Shown here piece by piece: positions 11,401 to 26,400 of a DNA stretch of 64,000 nucleotides (positions are counted from its first letter, which is position 1; each line of letters starts with the position of its first letter). Below the pieces are notes generated by a model that saw only the letters and a program-made list of their open reading frames with translations, ran no database searches and was not told the DNA's origin. The stretch spans positions 1,952,593 through 2,016,592 of the forward strand of contig OU744727.1 in the NCBI GenBank assembly GCA_916613615.1. The letters run 5' to 3'. The translations under genes and the position numbers were made by a program. The DNA comes from Steromphala cineraria (Eukaryota > Mollusca > Gastropoda > Trochida > Trochidae).

Positions 11401-14400
11401 AGATTGACGCTTCAGCTCTGGCCATCATGGATGAGACACCTTGGTGTGCAGAGAGAAGGGCAGTGAGTGCATCTTCTCGTAGTGCAGGTGGGATGACGAT
11501 CCGATCCTTGTAAAGGATGACACCGTCCACGGTGTGAAGATGTTCCCTGAATTGATGATATTCACGCAGTGCTCCCGGGAGTTCAAGGCGTGACTCAGGC
11601 ATTTCAGCTTCTATTATGTCAACAAGCTTAGTCATGGTTGTGTCACTGGTGGTGGCTACTTTCACTTTGCTCCATGTGACTGGTTCAAGGGTGCTGATTG
11701 CGGAAGCAGCAGACTCCAGAGTGGCGCACTCGATACTGTTGTCGACGTCCTCGTCATATCTAATGGAGGTGAGGATACTGTGACAAACATCCAGAGGGGT
11801 TGAGGCATCAGGGGAGTCCATTGCAGCGATATCATCTGTTAATACTACCTTATCAGGAGTACCAATTGGATGGCGAGAAATTGCATCAGCAGCTCTGTGT
11901 TTGGCACCTGGGATATGGACCATTTGGAATTTATAGCGCAAGGTCTTTTCCTTTAGGTTTCTGAGACGGGCATTTGAGATGCATTCAAGAGAACGATCGC
12001 CAAATATTTTCAAGAGGGGTTTGTGGTCAACAGCAATGGTCAGGTCACTACATCCAAGCACAAAGTATCTTGCTTTGTCCAGGGTGTCAACTACTGCTAG
12101 TGCTTCCCCATCCACTGGTGCAAAGCGGGATTCCGCAGCATAGGTGTAGCGACTGCCTACCAGGGTAACCTTCCAGCCTTCACGACAGCAAAAGGGCTTT
12201 GTCTGGGGACATTGGCAGTGTTTTTGAAATAGCCAAAACCCAATTCCATTCTTTGACCAATCTGTAGCAAGGCAAGTAGGTTTATTTGCGTCGAAGATAC
12301 GCACACCGTCTTTCATTAACGATGATGGTTTTGGATTCTTGAAACAAACAGTCCAGATTGTTGTCCCAATGAAATGGTGTACCTGGCTTAAGGAGTTGAC
12401 GAAATGGTTGCATCCTTTCAGTCATGCTGAATGCATATGACACTTGATTGACGAGTCCGAACCAAGAACGCATATCTGTGATCTTCTTTGGTGTAGGAAA
12501 GTTCATAATGGCTTGTAAGAACTTTGAGCAAGGGCGAACACAGTTTTGTGTAATTTCAAAGCCTGCAAACTCGACCGTGTCTTGTGCAAATGTGAACTTG
12601 TCAGGATTTAAAGTGATACCATTTCTTCCACAGATCTCAAGCCAGATCTCATGTTGTCAGCCCATAAGAGTGTGTCATCAACACATTTTGTTTTGTTTGG
12701 CACATCAGATACAATCTCATCGAAACGCCTTGTGTATCCATCTCCAGATGCGATATATCCTTGTGGAGCAGTGCGGTATCGGTAACGACCCCAAGGCGTG
12801 ATGAACGTGGTCAAGTGTTTTTCCTCCTCACGAATGGGGACACTGTGGTAACCACTCCATGCGTCAAAGACAGTTTTTTTTCTTTTTCTGTGGCACTGAT
12901 CTGGCTTGGTGGAAGGGAGATTGGGTGTGGTGTGTCTCTTGGACCGCATGGGCATTGACTTGTTGGCCATCTGGGTCAACCATCAGTTTCATGGGGGGTC
13001 CATTAATAAGGGGGGCGGGGGGTTTGATGCTCACAGGTGTTGAAGGTGCTAGACTTGTACAGGTCGAGGAGGTATTGTTCGAATCTACCACGGTTCTCTT
13101 CCGTCGCTGGGAATGGTAAGTTGTTAGGTGTCGGGGGAGGAAGTTCTCGCTTTCGGGCAATCACATTTGACATCATTTATTGCTGAGGTGATTATCGTTG
13201 ATCGCGGGTCTGTGAAGTTAGCTCCGAGTTCACGGTTCCTGGTTCCTTATTCAAATTGTGAAGTTGGCTCCCAGTTCACAGTTCCTGGTTCATTATTCAA
13301 ATTGTGAAGTTAGCTCCCAGTTCACGGTTCCTAGTTCCTTATTCAAATTGTGAAGTTAGCTCCCAGTTCACGGTTCCTAGTTCCTTATTCAAATTGTGAA
13401 GTTGGCTCCCAGTTCATGGTTCCTAGTTCCTTATTCGAATAGGAAGTAATAGCTCACGGTTCTATTAGATAGATGCAAGGTGCCAGCTCCCAGTTCCCTA
13501 TTCAAAGTGTGAAGTTGGCACCGGGTTCATTATTGGACTCTAGACTCGCTCACACCCGTTTCAAAATAGATAGGGTTATCATTGAATAAGCATATATTAG
13601 GTCTATGTCCAATCTACCTCTGTACATAACCAAAATGCAATATACGCTCGTACATTTACGTACAGGACTATTAGATAGATGCAAGGTGCTAGCTCCCAGT
13701 TCACTATTCAAAGTGTGAAGTTGGCACCGGGTTCATTATTCAACTTTAGACTCGCTCACACCCGTTTCAAAATAGATAGGTTTATCATTGAATAAGCATA
13801 TATTGGGTCTATGTCCAGTCTACCTCTGTACATAAGCAAAGTACAATATACGCTCGTACATTTACGTACAGGGCTATTAGATAGATGCAAGGTGCTAGCT
13901 CCCAGTTCACTATTCAAAGTGTGAAGTTGGCACCGGGTTCATTATTCAACTTTAGACTCGCTCACACCCGTTTCAAAATAGATAGGTTTATCATTGAATA
14001 AGCATGTATTAGGTCTATGTCCAGTCTACCTCTGTACATAAGCAAAATGCAATATACGCTCGTACATTTACGTACAGGACTATTAGATAGATGCAAGGTG
14101 CTAGCTCCCAGTTCACTATTCAAAGTGTGAAGTTGGCACCGGGTTCATTATTCGACTTTAGACTCGCTCACACCCGTTTCAAAATAGATAGGTTTATCAT
14201 TGAATAAGCATATATTAGGTCTATGTCCAATCTACCTCTGTGCATAAGCAAAATGCAATATACGCTCGTACATTTACGTACAGGGCTATTAGATAGATGC
14301 AAGGTGCCAGCTCCCAGTTCACTATTCAAAGTGTGAAGTTGGCACCGGGTTCATTATTCAACTTTAGACTCGCTCACACCCGTTTCAAAATAGATAGGTT

Positions 14401-17400
14401 TATCATTGAATAAGCATATATAAGGTCTATGTCCAATCTACCTCTGTGCATAAGCAAAATGCAATATACGCTCGTAAATTTACGTACAGGACTATTAGAT
14501 AGATGCAAGGTGCTAGCTCCCAGTTCACTATTCAAAGTGTGAAGTTGGCACCGGGTTCATTATTCAACTTTAGACTCGCTCACACCCGTTTCAAAATAGA
14601 TAGGGTTATCATTGAATAAGCATATATTAGGTCTACGTCCAATCTACCTCTGTGCATAAGCAAAATGCAATATACGCTCGTACATTTACGTACAGGACTA
14701 TTAGATAGATGCAAGGTGCCAGCTCCCAGTTCACTATAGTAGTATTATACGACCAGGTACACGGTGTTCCAACCGGATTCGAACCGGATCGGCGTTAATG
14801 TATGCAAATAACTCATGAAGATGGTAATGTATGCATGACGTCACAGGTCAGAAAGGTCGACCAATCAGTGGACAGTAAAATGCAAGGATGCTCATGAAGC
14901 GTTTCATTATCATTACTGCAAAACAAAGCTTTCTTTAAGCCAACCCTAGACCACACATTGGTGTCAGTCCAATCAGAAACCGGTTTTGAATGAGCGCGCC
15001 AGAACTATCTTTAGCGACACGTGTCATGACTCAGAGCCGAGAGTTGGCTACAGCGCTGTTTGGAGGACAAAAGACCTTTATTCATATCGGTTCATCCTAT
15101 CCCGTAGAAAAGTTTCTTTAATATCCATATATTATAGAGGTCAAATGTTTATTTCTAGTTGTATTCCGAGTCGTATTTCTAGAAATTGTTGATAGATAAA
15201 ATAGTCTTAAATATAATGTTCATACAGTGATTTCATTAACATAAATCTTACAGCTGGTTCTCTAGAATGATAGTATACGTTTAAAGACGTTTTATCCTAC
15301 CTATATAGCTTCATTGAAACGTGTTACATATTTTATATTAACATGTTCAGACACGGTCTATCATGTGACTGCGACGTATCACCCGACTTACAGGCGAGGA
15401 GTACAAAGTCTCCTGTCCACTAGAAGCAATACATTAAGTTGGAGATCATGAGTCGAAAGAAGGTGAAAACGGTTGAGATGTATCGAGGCAGAAAGGTGTA
15501 TACCTTTGAAGGTGTAAAGTTTTTGAAACGCTCAGATGGTTGGGGCTCTTATGCTCATTCCGAAAAATTATCAAATGGACGTTATTATGTTTCCTTGAAA
15601 AACTATGAAAAAGGGAGGACTCCATATTTGTGGTCACAGCTAAAACGACATGCCCGTCGGTTTGCTTCAAAGACCATACGAAATCTTAAGAACTGGAAGT
15701 GTGTAGTTCGACAAGCTCAGCATCGTGAAAGACTAGATCAACTTATCATCTCTCTGAGACTCCACGGTTGTGGAAAGAGATTGAAGCAATCAGAACTCTA
15801 CCAAAGCGCAAGGGAAACTATGAGGAAAAGACGTACTTGTCCTACTTGTCAAGTTGAGGGTATGGTTGAGAGGTTTGAAAGTCGCTCATGTCAATGCAGT
15901 ACTTGTGAAAATTGGTTCGGATGTGGTCGAGAACCTTCTAAAATACTTATCTTTCGGTGTTTAACGTGTGGTCATACAAGTGGGTGACGTACGGGGAGCA
16001 GATACCAACCCTATTATCTATACAGGCACGACAAGGTCAACTGAGACCTATATAAATTGTGTGACATCTACTTTGAGTTCATTTCCAGCGTAGTTCAACA
16101 ACGGATCAGTTATCACTAGGTGCCCGCAGTTCTCAACAGATCATGGAGAGGAAATTGTATATTGCCGATCCCAAAAAGTTTATAAAGTTTTTTGAGCGTC
16201 GACGCGAGGGACAGAAAGGAGGCCAAGCTCAACCTGGTTCCCGTATCATCACCATGACTTCCCCAACGACTGCTGACGAGAACTCTCATGAAGGCCAAAA
16301 GACTAAGAGATCTCCAAAGCGAACCAACATGATAAAACGCAAAGTCGAAGACAGACCATCTCCAGAAGGGCAAAACTCGGCTAAACGGTCTTTTGTGGAT
16401 AACCCATCCAATCATCCCAGAGATTTATTTTTAGAGTAACAAGGCCAACTGAGGATGCGTCCAACTATCTACACGGCGCATGCGCCTCATTTAAATGTAA
16501 TCATCCATGAGAAAGAGCGGTTATTATTCAAGATGTCCTTCCAGTGTACTGTCTGTCTTGGTTTGCTCTCTGTAGATGTTCTTGGGGAAGATAACAGTGG
16601 ATGTTTTACTTGTGTGTACTGCAAAACTAAGTTGAAGTATACTTACCACCGGTTCTTGGTTCACAGCGATAAATTTACCGTGAAAAGAAAACTATCACGT
16701 CACATTCCCTTGTGTATTTGTTACAGCCCTAAGACAGCATAAAACGCGGTCACAACAGGCTCTAGGTGTTCATTTATCTGTAACCAGCAGACAGATCACA
16801 CCTATGAAAATGAAGAGAACGTCAGTAGTGAGACCCAAGGACATTTTCAGTACCGGTGATAAGGTCATAAAGCCCAGGAAACCAAAGAGTACTTTGAAGA
16901 GACAAATCAAGACGAAACAGGCTACCTCTAAAAGGAATAAGCAAAGCAAACCGACTGAACTTCACATAAAACGCATCTCGACCACACAAGGCGTTGTGAA
17001 CAGGGCGAAAGCTGCCTTGAAACGACAGCGGATCCGGCAAGGGTATAAAAAGAAGCTTGAGAAACACTAACTCTTTATACATTCTAGGTCGCCATGACGG
17101 TGGTCACCTGTCCGGATTGTGGGAAGTCCTTTTCAAGAAAAGATGTTATGTATCGACATAGGAGGAATATACACTCGAACACAGCTACGCTGCCGCCACC
17201 GCCACCGCCACCACCCTCAGTGCATTACACTACGCCGCCGCCACCACCGCCACCGCCATCCTCAGTGCAGTACACTACCCCGCCGCCATCCTCCGTGCAG
17301 TTCACTACTTCGCCGCCACCGCCGCCATCTTCAGTGCAGTACACTACGTCGCCGCCGCCATCCTCGGTGCAGTACACTACGTCGTCGCCGCCCTCAGGGG

Positions 17401-20400
17401 AGGTCACGTCATCCCTGGTGACTTCATCACTACCGCATCCGCACACATCTTCTCTAGAACGACCCTTCCGATTTGGGATACCCTCCAACGGCCTGTTGGT
17501 CGGTCCGAGTGGCTCGGGTAAGACAACCTTCATGTTCAACGTACTACGACAGGGACTGATCAAGCCCCAGCCCGACCATATCACCTGGTGTTATAATGTA
17601 TGGCAACCTCTGTACGATCGTTTTCTTCAAGTCTTACCCTATGTGCAGTTTGTGAAAGGACTCCCTTATAATCTCGAGGATGAACATTACTTTGATGCCC
17701 ACCAACAGAACGTGTTGATCCTGGACGACTTTCTGGCTGAAGCCAAGAATGACAAGCGAATTTCTCGTCTGTTTACTCAAACCTCACATCACAAAAATGT
17801 TCTGATCTTTTTACTCCTGCAAAACCTGTTCCCCAGAGGCAAGGAATCTCGTGATATTGCTCTCAATTCTCATTATGTGACTTTATTTAATTCACCCGTG
17901 GACAGACAGCAGATTAAGGTATTTGCCAGAAGAATATTCCCCGAGGACATATCTAAATTTATGAGTCTTTACGAAACAGCGATGGAAACGCCTTATGGAA
18001 ACTTAACAGTGGATCTTAAACCTGCTACGAGCGAGAAGAACAGGCTACACATGAATATCTCGACATCTCATCCAGCCACCACCACAACTACAACAACAGG
18101 TCATCAGCAGGGTGGGACGTTAGTTCAAGACCACCAACGAGAAATAAAAGCGATCCCACCAGCCTTAGACAATCAGTCAGGTCGAGACCTTCTTGCTGAA
18201 CAGACGTTTCTCGACGACCCCATTGAAACAGCGTCCCCTACGAGCAGTGAGGAGTCGGGACCCTTCACTATGGCTACAGCTTGCGCCGATTGTGGTGTAC
18301 TCATAGACAACATGCACGATTTACAACGTCACATCAAGTCCTGGTGTCCAGCTGTTAATGACAAGGCATTGACGTCCATCAAGAGAAAACGGGTCAGATA
18401 CAACAGTGAAGATTCGGATGAGGAACACCCTATGCAAAAAGGGAGTGGTATTGATGATTCAAAACCACTTCCTCGTTACTGGAAACCCATAAACGACATG
18501 GCAGCCGAGGAGTGGCAAAACGTGGGCCTGCAGCGTATCTGGAAGCGAGTGTACGAGCTTTATCAAGGTGACATGGCACTCAACAGGAGGAAATATAAGC
18601 GGCTTGGTCGGACGGCAGACTGGAAAGACAGAAAAATGAAACAGCTTTGGGATACTAAATTGATGGACACTCTCAACAGCGTCCTCGAATTTACTCAATA
18701 TTTTAAAGAAGCGCCCCTGTTTGTACCCATCCTCACCAGTCTGGATGAGATAGATCCGTCCTCAGAACAGAGCATGGTGAAGGGGAAAATCAAACGCTTT
18801 ATCAATCCTAAATTGAAAGACATTCTCACTCGACTGGATAGGTCTGAATTGGACACTGACGCGGAATCAGACGTGGCTACAGATGGCAGTGCGGCTGGTG
18901 ATGAGGAGAGTGATCAGGACTGATTTATTACAGAAGGCGTAGACTCATCCACTGTTAGTTCAGTCTTTACCTCTGCTGAGATAGGATGTATAAACGAAGC
19001 TTGCTTCATGTGGTGAAATCACCAAACCCACTCCAAAGACAGACCCATAAGAACGATAAGAAAAAACCTGTTTCTCTCTATGTCAAAGGGGTGATGAAGC
19101 GAGGACCGCCTGGGCGACGGATATTGGATAGGATAGAGACCAAAGGATAGAGATCAAAAGATAGATATGCATCCAAAAGAGACAATTTTATAATTCATCT
19201 ACCTGTGTACAAACCCTATATCCGGAAATAGGTGTAGTCAAACGTGTTCCTAACATGTATACCCTGACTAACTGTTTGTATCATGATTTAGTTACTTAAT
19301 GACTTAATGTTGTATCCTGACTTATGCCTAGATTGAATAAATATGTTAGAAGAATGTATGTGTTTGTTCTCAATGTGGATGGTATTCAAACTCGAAACAG
19401 ACAGGGAGTCATAGAACATATAAAACCAAGTGAAGCAAATATTACCCGTGCTTATAGACTTACATATGATTCATGTACAATCATTTCAACGATAAACCTA
19501 TGGTTGTATAAAACACAAATGTAGTTGTCTGTACATAGTTGTCTATATATGAAACAAAAATATCACCCCTGTATAAGCATATTTCATGACATGATACATC
19601 GAAAGTCATGCAATTATCATGATTAGTTTTGCTAGATCCGTCCCATGAAAGCAGGTTTCATCAGAACGCATGACCATAGGGTTGTTGCGGGCTTTCCTCT
19701 TAAATTTATACCACCCATTGTGATCTAGAGTTTAAACAGGATGAAAAGTTTTCACTCACTCACTACACTAGTCCGAACAGGAGTTTAAGATGGGACAGAG
19801 TTTTATTTGTTAAAAAGGCTTATTACATTCTCACAGTAACATTACAACACATTATCTTGTAAAATGAAAATTAATTTATCACATATGAAAATTACTGACT
19901 CGCTCCAACGCATGTATGTTAAACCTCTCTGTCCATGAACAGTGTCTACAAAAGGTGAGGCGAGTGGAGTGTGTTGTCATGACAACGACACCTTCAATGT
20001 TTACCTTAAAGGTTATGCTGAAATTCCTCTGTATTCATGATACCCTATATTTAACACATTACAGTGCATTATTAGTTGCTTGGGATATTTCGGAGAAAAT
20101 ACGACCTGGACTCAAAGTCAGGGTTTCTATTCCTTTTCCATGATTTATTTTACTTATGTCTTTAACATATCATCAGTGTGGATATAACTCATATGGAATA
20201 TTTAAAGCTCAATTAGATATGAACTGCTTTATATGTTTACATAACAAACTGAATTTTTAAACCTAAAATACCTAAAATATATGTACCCATCAACGAGATT
20301 GAACCTGTACCAATTGAAACATGAATGCAATACAAAGCAAAAGTTCTCCTGTCTTCTTCTTTAGGTCAACAGAGCAATGGACGTTGTCCTCGCGAGGTCA

Positions 20401-23400
20401 GATCCTAAAAAGCAAATAAGACACGCTTTCATAACTTCTGCTATATTTGTCCAATGGGATGTGAGGAATATATACTTGGATGGCGAGCAAATACTGGTTG
20501 TGGGTGTCGTTTGAAACTGAATCATCTTACCAGTTTAACACCTTCATTAATATGAATTGAGAGGGGTATCTGCCTCGTTATAGTGCATAGACCCAAGTCT
20601 AGGTATGAAAACTGGTCAAGCAAACATGACAAGCCGAGATGGACTTTCGCTTACTCCCTCTCTTCTATGTGGTAAACTTTCAGCCTTCAACAAATACGTT
20701 TTGGACAGAAACTTGACACTCATTTTACATAGACAGACATGCTATAAATTATGTTTAGGCTTTTCGTAATTAACTTACTGTTTCTTCAGCATGGTTATGT
20801 TTATATTTAGGGATTACTGATCCCAGTCAAGTCTAGATTATTAAGGGATGGAGTATACGACTTATTTTCTTTAAGATATACACTTCTTTCCAAGTTCTTG
20901 TTACAAAATAAGCAATACGATTCTGAACACGTTTCAACGAAGCTATATAGCTATGATAAAACGTCTTTAAACATATACTATCATTCTAGAAAACCAGCTG
21001 TAAGATTTGTCTAAATGAAATCACTGTATGAAACTTAGTATCAAGAATATTTTATGTGTCAACAATTTATAGAGATAGGACTCGGGATAAAACTTAGAAA
21101 TAAACCTCCTTTATAGGGGATAGGATGTATCGATATGAATAAAGGTCCTTTGTCCTTCAGTAGGTCAAAACCTTTCCTGAAGCTATACAGCGCTGTGTCC
21201 ACATCTCGGCTCTGAGTCATGACACGTGTCGCTAAAGATAGTTCTGGCGCGCTCATTCAAAACCGGTTTCTGATTGGACTGACACCAATGTGTGGTCTAG
21301 GGTTGGCTTAAAGAAAGCTTTGTTTTGCAGTAATGATAATGAATCGCTTCATGAGCATCCTTGCATTTTACTGTCCACTGATTGGTCGACCTTTCTGACC
21401 TGTGACGTCATGCATACATTACCATCTTCATGAGTTATTTGCATACATTAACGCCGATCCGGTTCGAATCCGGTTTGAACACCGTGTACCTGGTCGTTTA
21501 ATACTACTCACTATTCAAAGTGTGAAGTTGGCACCGGGTTCATTATTCAACTTTAGACTCGCTCACACCCGTTGCAAAATAGATAAGTTTATCATTGAAT
21601 AAGCATATATTAGGTCTATGTCCAATCTACCTCTGTACATAAGCAAAGTACAATATACGCTCGTACATTTACGTACAGGACTATTAGAAAGATGCAAGGT
21701 GCTAGCTCCCAGTTCACTATTCAAAGTGTGAAGTTGGCACCGGGTTCATTATTCAACTTTAGACTCGCTCACACCCGTTTCAAAATAGATAGGTTTATTA
21801 TTGAATACGCATATGTTAGGTCTATGTCAAGGCTACCTCTGTATATAAGCAAAGTGCAAAATGTGCTCGTACATTTACGAACAGGGCTATTAGATAGATG
21901 CAAGGTGCCAGCTCCCAGTTCACTATTCAAAGTGTGAAGTTGGCACCGGGTTCAATATTCGACTTTACACTCGCTCACACCCGTTTCAAGAAAGAAAAAA
22001 GAAAATACAATACATTAGCTCTACCTCTTTAAATAAAAAGGTGAAATTGCTAAAATATCCAATCGATAATTTATAGTATAGGATCCATAGGTTCACAAGG
22101 CCCTGTTAGGGACCATATGGTCATCAAAATTTTCAATTATAATCCTCAATAAAACGAGTGAGAACAACATTTCAGCTTTAAGGCCTTTTACTTCTGGAGA
22201 AGAACATTAAAATTAGTTTAAGGGCTTGGCCCTTTTATGGGGCAAAAGGACCATCAAAGCTATAAATTATAATCCTCACGTGTCAAGGAGTCTGAACACA
22301 TGGTATCAGCTTTCTATGCCTTATGCTTCAGGAGAAGAACATGAAAATAAGGCCCAAAGAGCCATAAATAATAATCCTCACTATTCAAGGAGTCTGTACA
22401 AACAGTTTCAGCTTTCTAGGCCTTATGTTTCTGGAGATGAGGATGAAACGTTTTAAGGTGTGGCCCCTGTGACCCTGATTAGGGGCCACAGGGTCACAGG
22501 GCCACCAACATTTCAGTACCAACGTTTTTGTGTTCAGTCAACTTATGATCCCATTTGAAATATTATGGATATGAAATACATATCGATCTTGAAAGGATAA
22601 TATAAACATTATATATTTTCTTGCAATTATTTTATTCAGAATTGCCTTAAATGTAAAATTCCATATACATGTACATCATATAAAAAATTAACATTATTTG
22701 TTGTTAGATAAATATCAACACAGGCTAGGAAATGATCACTTGGTATTTGAAATAGTTATAATATAATGTTGATGCTGCAATTAACAACTGTTGATGCAAG
22801 ACAGTAAAACTTTTTTTCAAAACCGCGGTAAGCAATACAAAACAAGAGTCATCAGAAGATGACATATCCCACCGGTTCCACATGATCGTAAGATGTAAAC
22901 CTTTGAAAGATAATTGTAAATTTTTCAAGCAAGGTTCATTATAGTATAAGCTTATATATATAAAACGAAACCTTTCATGAACAGAGTCCAAAAAGAGCAG
23001 TTTCCATGAAATAATAAAAAATAAAATTTTCAGAAATGTGAAAATATCAAAAGGCACCACTTCAGTAGGTGGGCAATACACATGTAAAGTTTAAGAAAGA
23101 TATGTGGACCGGTTTTATATATATGAAACAAATCCTTTCATGAACAGAGTCCAAATAAGAGCCGTTTCCATGGAAATAATAAAAAATAAAATTTTCAGAA
23201 ATGTGAAAATATCAAAAGGCACCATTTCAGTAGGTGGGCAATACACATGTAAAGTTAAAGAAAGATATGTGGACCGGTTTTTGAGTTCTGCTCCGGAAAC
23301 GAAACCTTTCATGAACAGAGTCCAAATAAGAGCCGTTTCCATGGAAATAATAAAAAATAAAATTTTCAGAAATGTGAAAATATCAAAAGGCACCACTTCA

Positions 23401-26400
23401 GTAGGTGGGCAATACACATGTAAAGTTTCAGAAAGATATGTGGACCGGTTTTTGAGTTCTGCTTTGGAAACGAAACCTTTCATGAACAGAGTCCAAATAA
23501 GAGCCGTTTCCATGGAAATAATAAAAAATAAAATTTTCAGAAATGTGAAAATATCAAAAGGCACCACTTCAGTAGGTGGGCAATACACATGTAAAGTTTC
23601 AGAAAGATATGTGGACTGGTTTTTTAGTTCTGCTCCGGAAACGAAATGATTACGGACGGACGGACAGACGGACGGACGGACATACAGACGGACAGGGCGA
23701 TGACTATATCCCACGGTATTACATACCGGTGGGATAAAAACAACAACAAAAATGTCAGGCAAAACTAAAGAAAAAGATAACACTACATTTTCTTTTTTTA
23801 AAAAACATGATATAATAGAATTTCAGAAGTCATGACCTTGAACTTTGACATCAATTGTCAACAGGTCAAACAAATTCCCAGGGGTATTTTAAACAATACT
23901 ATTCCCAGGCTGCGTTACGAACAATCAACTTGAATGAGTTTGAAACTTTCAAAATTTGATTAATATGGGGGTAGAGAAGCAATAACCCATACCTAAGTGA
24001 CCTTGACCTAATATTCAAGGTTAAATAATCCATGACCACTTTTCGTTTATTATTAGAATCATGAAAGATAAAAAGTGCTAATAGTTCTTTTAATGCAATA
24101 CCCTACTTCTGTTAACTTTGTGACCATGACCATGGCCAATTGCAACCTGTTTTTGGTACTTCTCAAAATTTGATATACAGCACAGGTTATCATGTCCTAA
24201 AAATCTTAATGGGGTAATATGCTGAGTTTAATTAAATACAGGTCTTACTGTTTCGAATTCTGGATTCCTTAGGGGGATTCAGTCTTATAATTGCTATACC
24301 CCTTATTTATTACTTGTATATTCTGACATTTATTATTATAAACTTGTTGTATATTTATCAAATTGCAAGAATTCGTGAAACATAAAGACATTTGTTTACC
24401 GTTTTACAAGATGATTAGTTGACTAGGGGTGTATTGTCCGGTATTCGATCACCTGTCAAAACACAAATCACACTGCTTCAGTTACTTAAACGTCATAATA
24501 TCGGCTGTGGCCTCCTTGTGATGCAACAAGTAACGCAACACGACCGCGGACATGGTTCATAAATCGCCTAATAACACGACTATGGATATGGTGCCATTTC
24601 CCCTGCAAAACACGACTCAAGTCCTGCACTGTCAGTGGAGGCTGTTGGCGTTGTCGAATACGTCGCCTGAGGTAGCCTCAAATGTGCTCTACTGGATACA
24701 TATCCGGAGATCTTGCTGGCTAGACCAAGACATTCACAACATTGACGAACAGTATTCCCTAAAGCCAGTATTCGACGTCAAATTTTATGCTTTAACTTCA
24801 TTGCTCTGAGAGGTCGATTTGCTCAAATGTCGTGTTAACGCAGTCGTCTGGTCACTGTCCATCTGCTGATTCGATGATTCAGGCTGTGTGCAGCTGATGA
24901 CGTCACAGTCAGGAAAATGTTCCTCAGGGGAAGCACCCGTAAATGTATGTCTACAATGGGGGTGGTCACCTTCGGTCTGTAGCTCCTGGGCCTGTTTATT
25001 GTCCTGCCAGTCTGTCCAAAATGCATCAACAGCCTACCAATTGTTTGCTTCGAGCAGTTCAAGATTCTAGCGACATGGTCGTTTGTAGCGCCAAGTTGAA
25101 GCATCCACTTTGCTCACCCTCTCTGCTTTGAAGTTAATTGCGGCATGTTCTTGTCGTCAACATGATGTAACTGATGCCAAAAAAAATTTGGCGGGGGCTT
25201 TATACCCCAAGACCATACGGGTATTTTTATGTACATTTAGGAAATTTCACTGATTAAAATCATTTTTCTCGTAAAAAACGTGCATTTATTGTCCTTTTGT
25301 GGTCATGTCATCAACTTGAGTGTTTATGTGACCTACTCCTAACACTGAGTTACATGTAGGTTCAATGTCATTAGATAAAAAATTACAAATAAAAAATGTT
25401 TGGGGACGTTTCTTTTGCACGTGAGTATATGTATTAAGTTCAAATTGTTTTCTATGAAAACCAGAACAAAATCAGAAAAAAACAAAGTAGCAAAAGGCAC
25501 CATTCCTCTTCAAGTAAACAAATATTTTACAGTTTTTGGGCTATAGCACAAATTGTTTCCATGGAAACCAGAAAACAATCTAAAATAACCAAAATAGCTG
25601 CAAACACCACACCACCATAAGGATTAACCACATATTATAAAGTTTTGTAAGAAAATAATGAAAGGTTTTGGAGATAAGGCCAGAGCGATTGGTTCTTTAG
25701 TTTATCAGGCTTCATATTTGATATTACTGTAGGGTGTGGCCAATGTGGTTTCGCCCTTTGTAAGGACAACAGGGTCACAAATCCTAGAAATAATTATACA
25801 TGTGATTTCAGATAACTGTAATCAATACAGAAACGAATATTGATAATTCAATTGATAATTTAAGGTACAGAATCCAAATGTTCACCAAACCTGTTTTAGT
25901 GACCAAAGGGTTAATTGCAGGAGTCTGTACGCCAAGATTTCAGCTCTCTAGACCTTTCGCAAGTGAAAAAAACTTTTAAAGGCATGGCCCTTTTGGCCCT
26001 CATAATTCTTTCTAGTCAAAGACTCTTTAAACAAAGTTTCAGCTATTAAGGTCACATGTTTCTGGAGAAGAAGATGAAAATATGTTTTAACGGTATGGCC
26101 CCTGTGGCCCTTATTAGGGGCAATAGGGCCAGCAAAGCTATAAAATATAAAGCCTCACTAGTCAAGGAGTATCTACACAAGCTTTCAGCTATTTAGGCAT
26201 TAGGTTCCTGGAGAAACAGATGAAAATAGGTTTTAAATCTTAAACTATAAATTTTTGGAAAGATGAAAGCACAGAAAAAAACAATGTTGGCATTTTCAAA
26301 ATGGCCGCCATAAATCACAAATTCTGCTATAAATTGGCTTCTTGACAACTTAGAAACTAAAATAAACATTGTAACTCCATGTTTTTGTGGTCAAGGATGC

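Larger units (their letters stand above)
14738..21508 (+). mobile_element. Minimal Polinton/adintovirus-like element, 6,771 bp
   Basis: Both ends start AGTAGTATTA(T/A)ACGACC, have about 585-bp inverted repeats and are flanked by a 6-bp duplication. Polintons (Mavericks) are known for 5'-AG ends, TIRs of several hundred bp and 6-bp duplications. Five + strand ORFs lie in 15439 to 18923 with gaps of 16 to 155 bp, a virus-like layout. One is an A32-type packaging ATPase. I find no protein-primed polymerase B, retroviral-type integrase, protease or capsid gene. The element is far below the usual 15 to 20 kb. It may be a deleted or satellite-like element mobilised in trans. Confidence 0.85.

Noticed and set aside
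17119..17584. Overlapping ORFs rich in Arg/His (plus) and Gly/Val (minus)
   Set aside because: Frame shadows of the Pro-rich CCG-type repeats in the ATPase gene.
18924..20925. Polymerase B, integrase or capsid gene in the 3' part of the Polinton-like element
   Set aside because: Looked for on both strands. Only short unrelated open stretches (66 and 75 codons) were found, with no recognisable motifs.
23104..23783. ORFs of 181 and 222 codons on opposite strands
   Set aside because: Both follow from a 171-bp tandem repeat (a multiple of three) and match no family.
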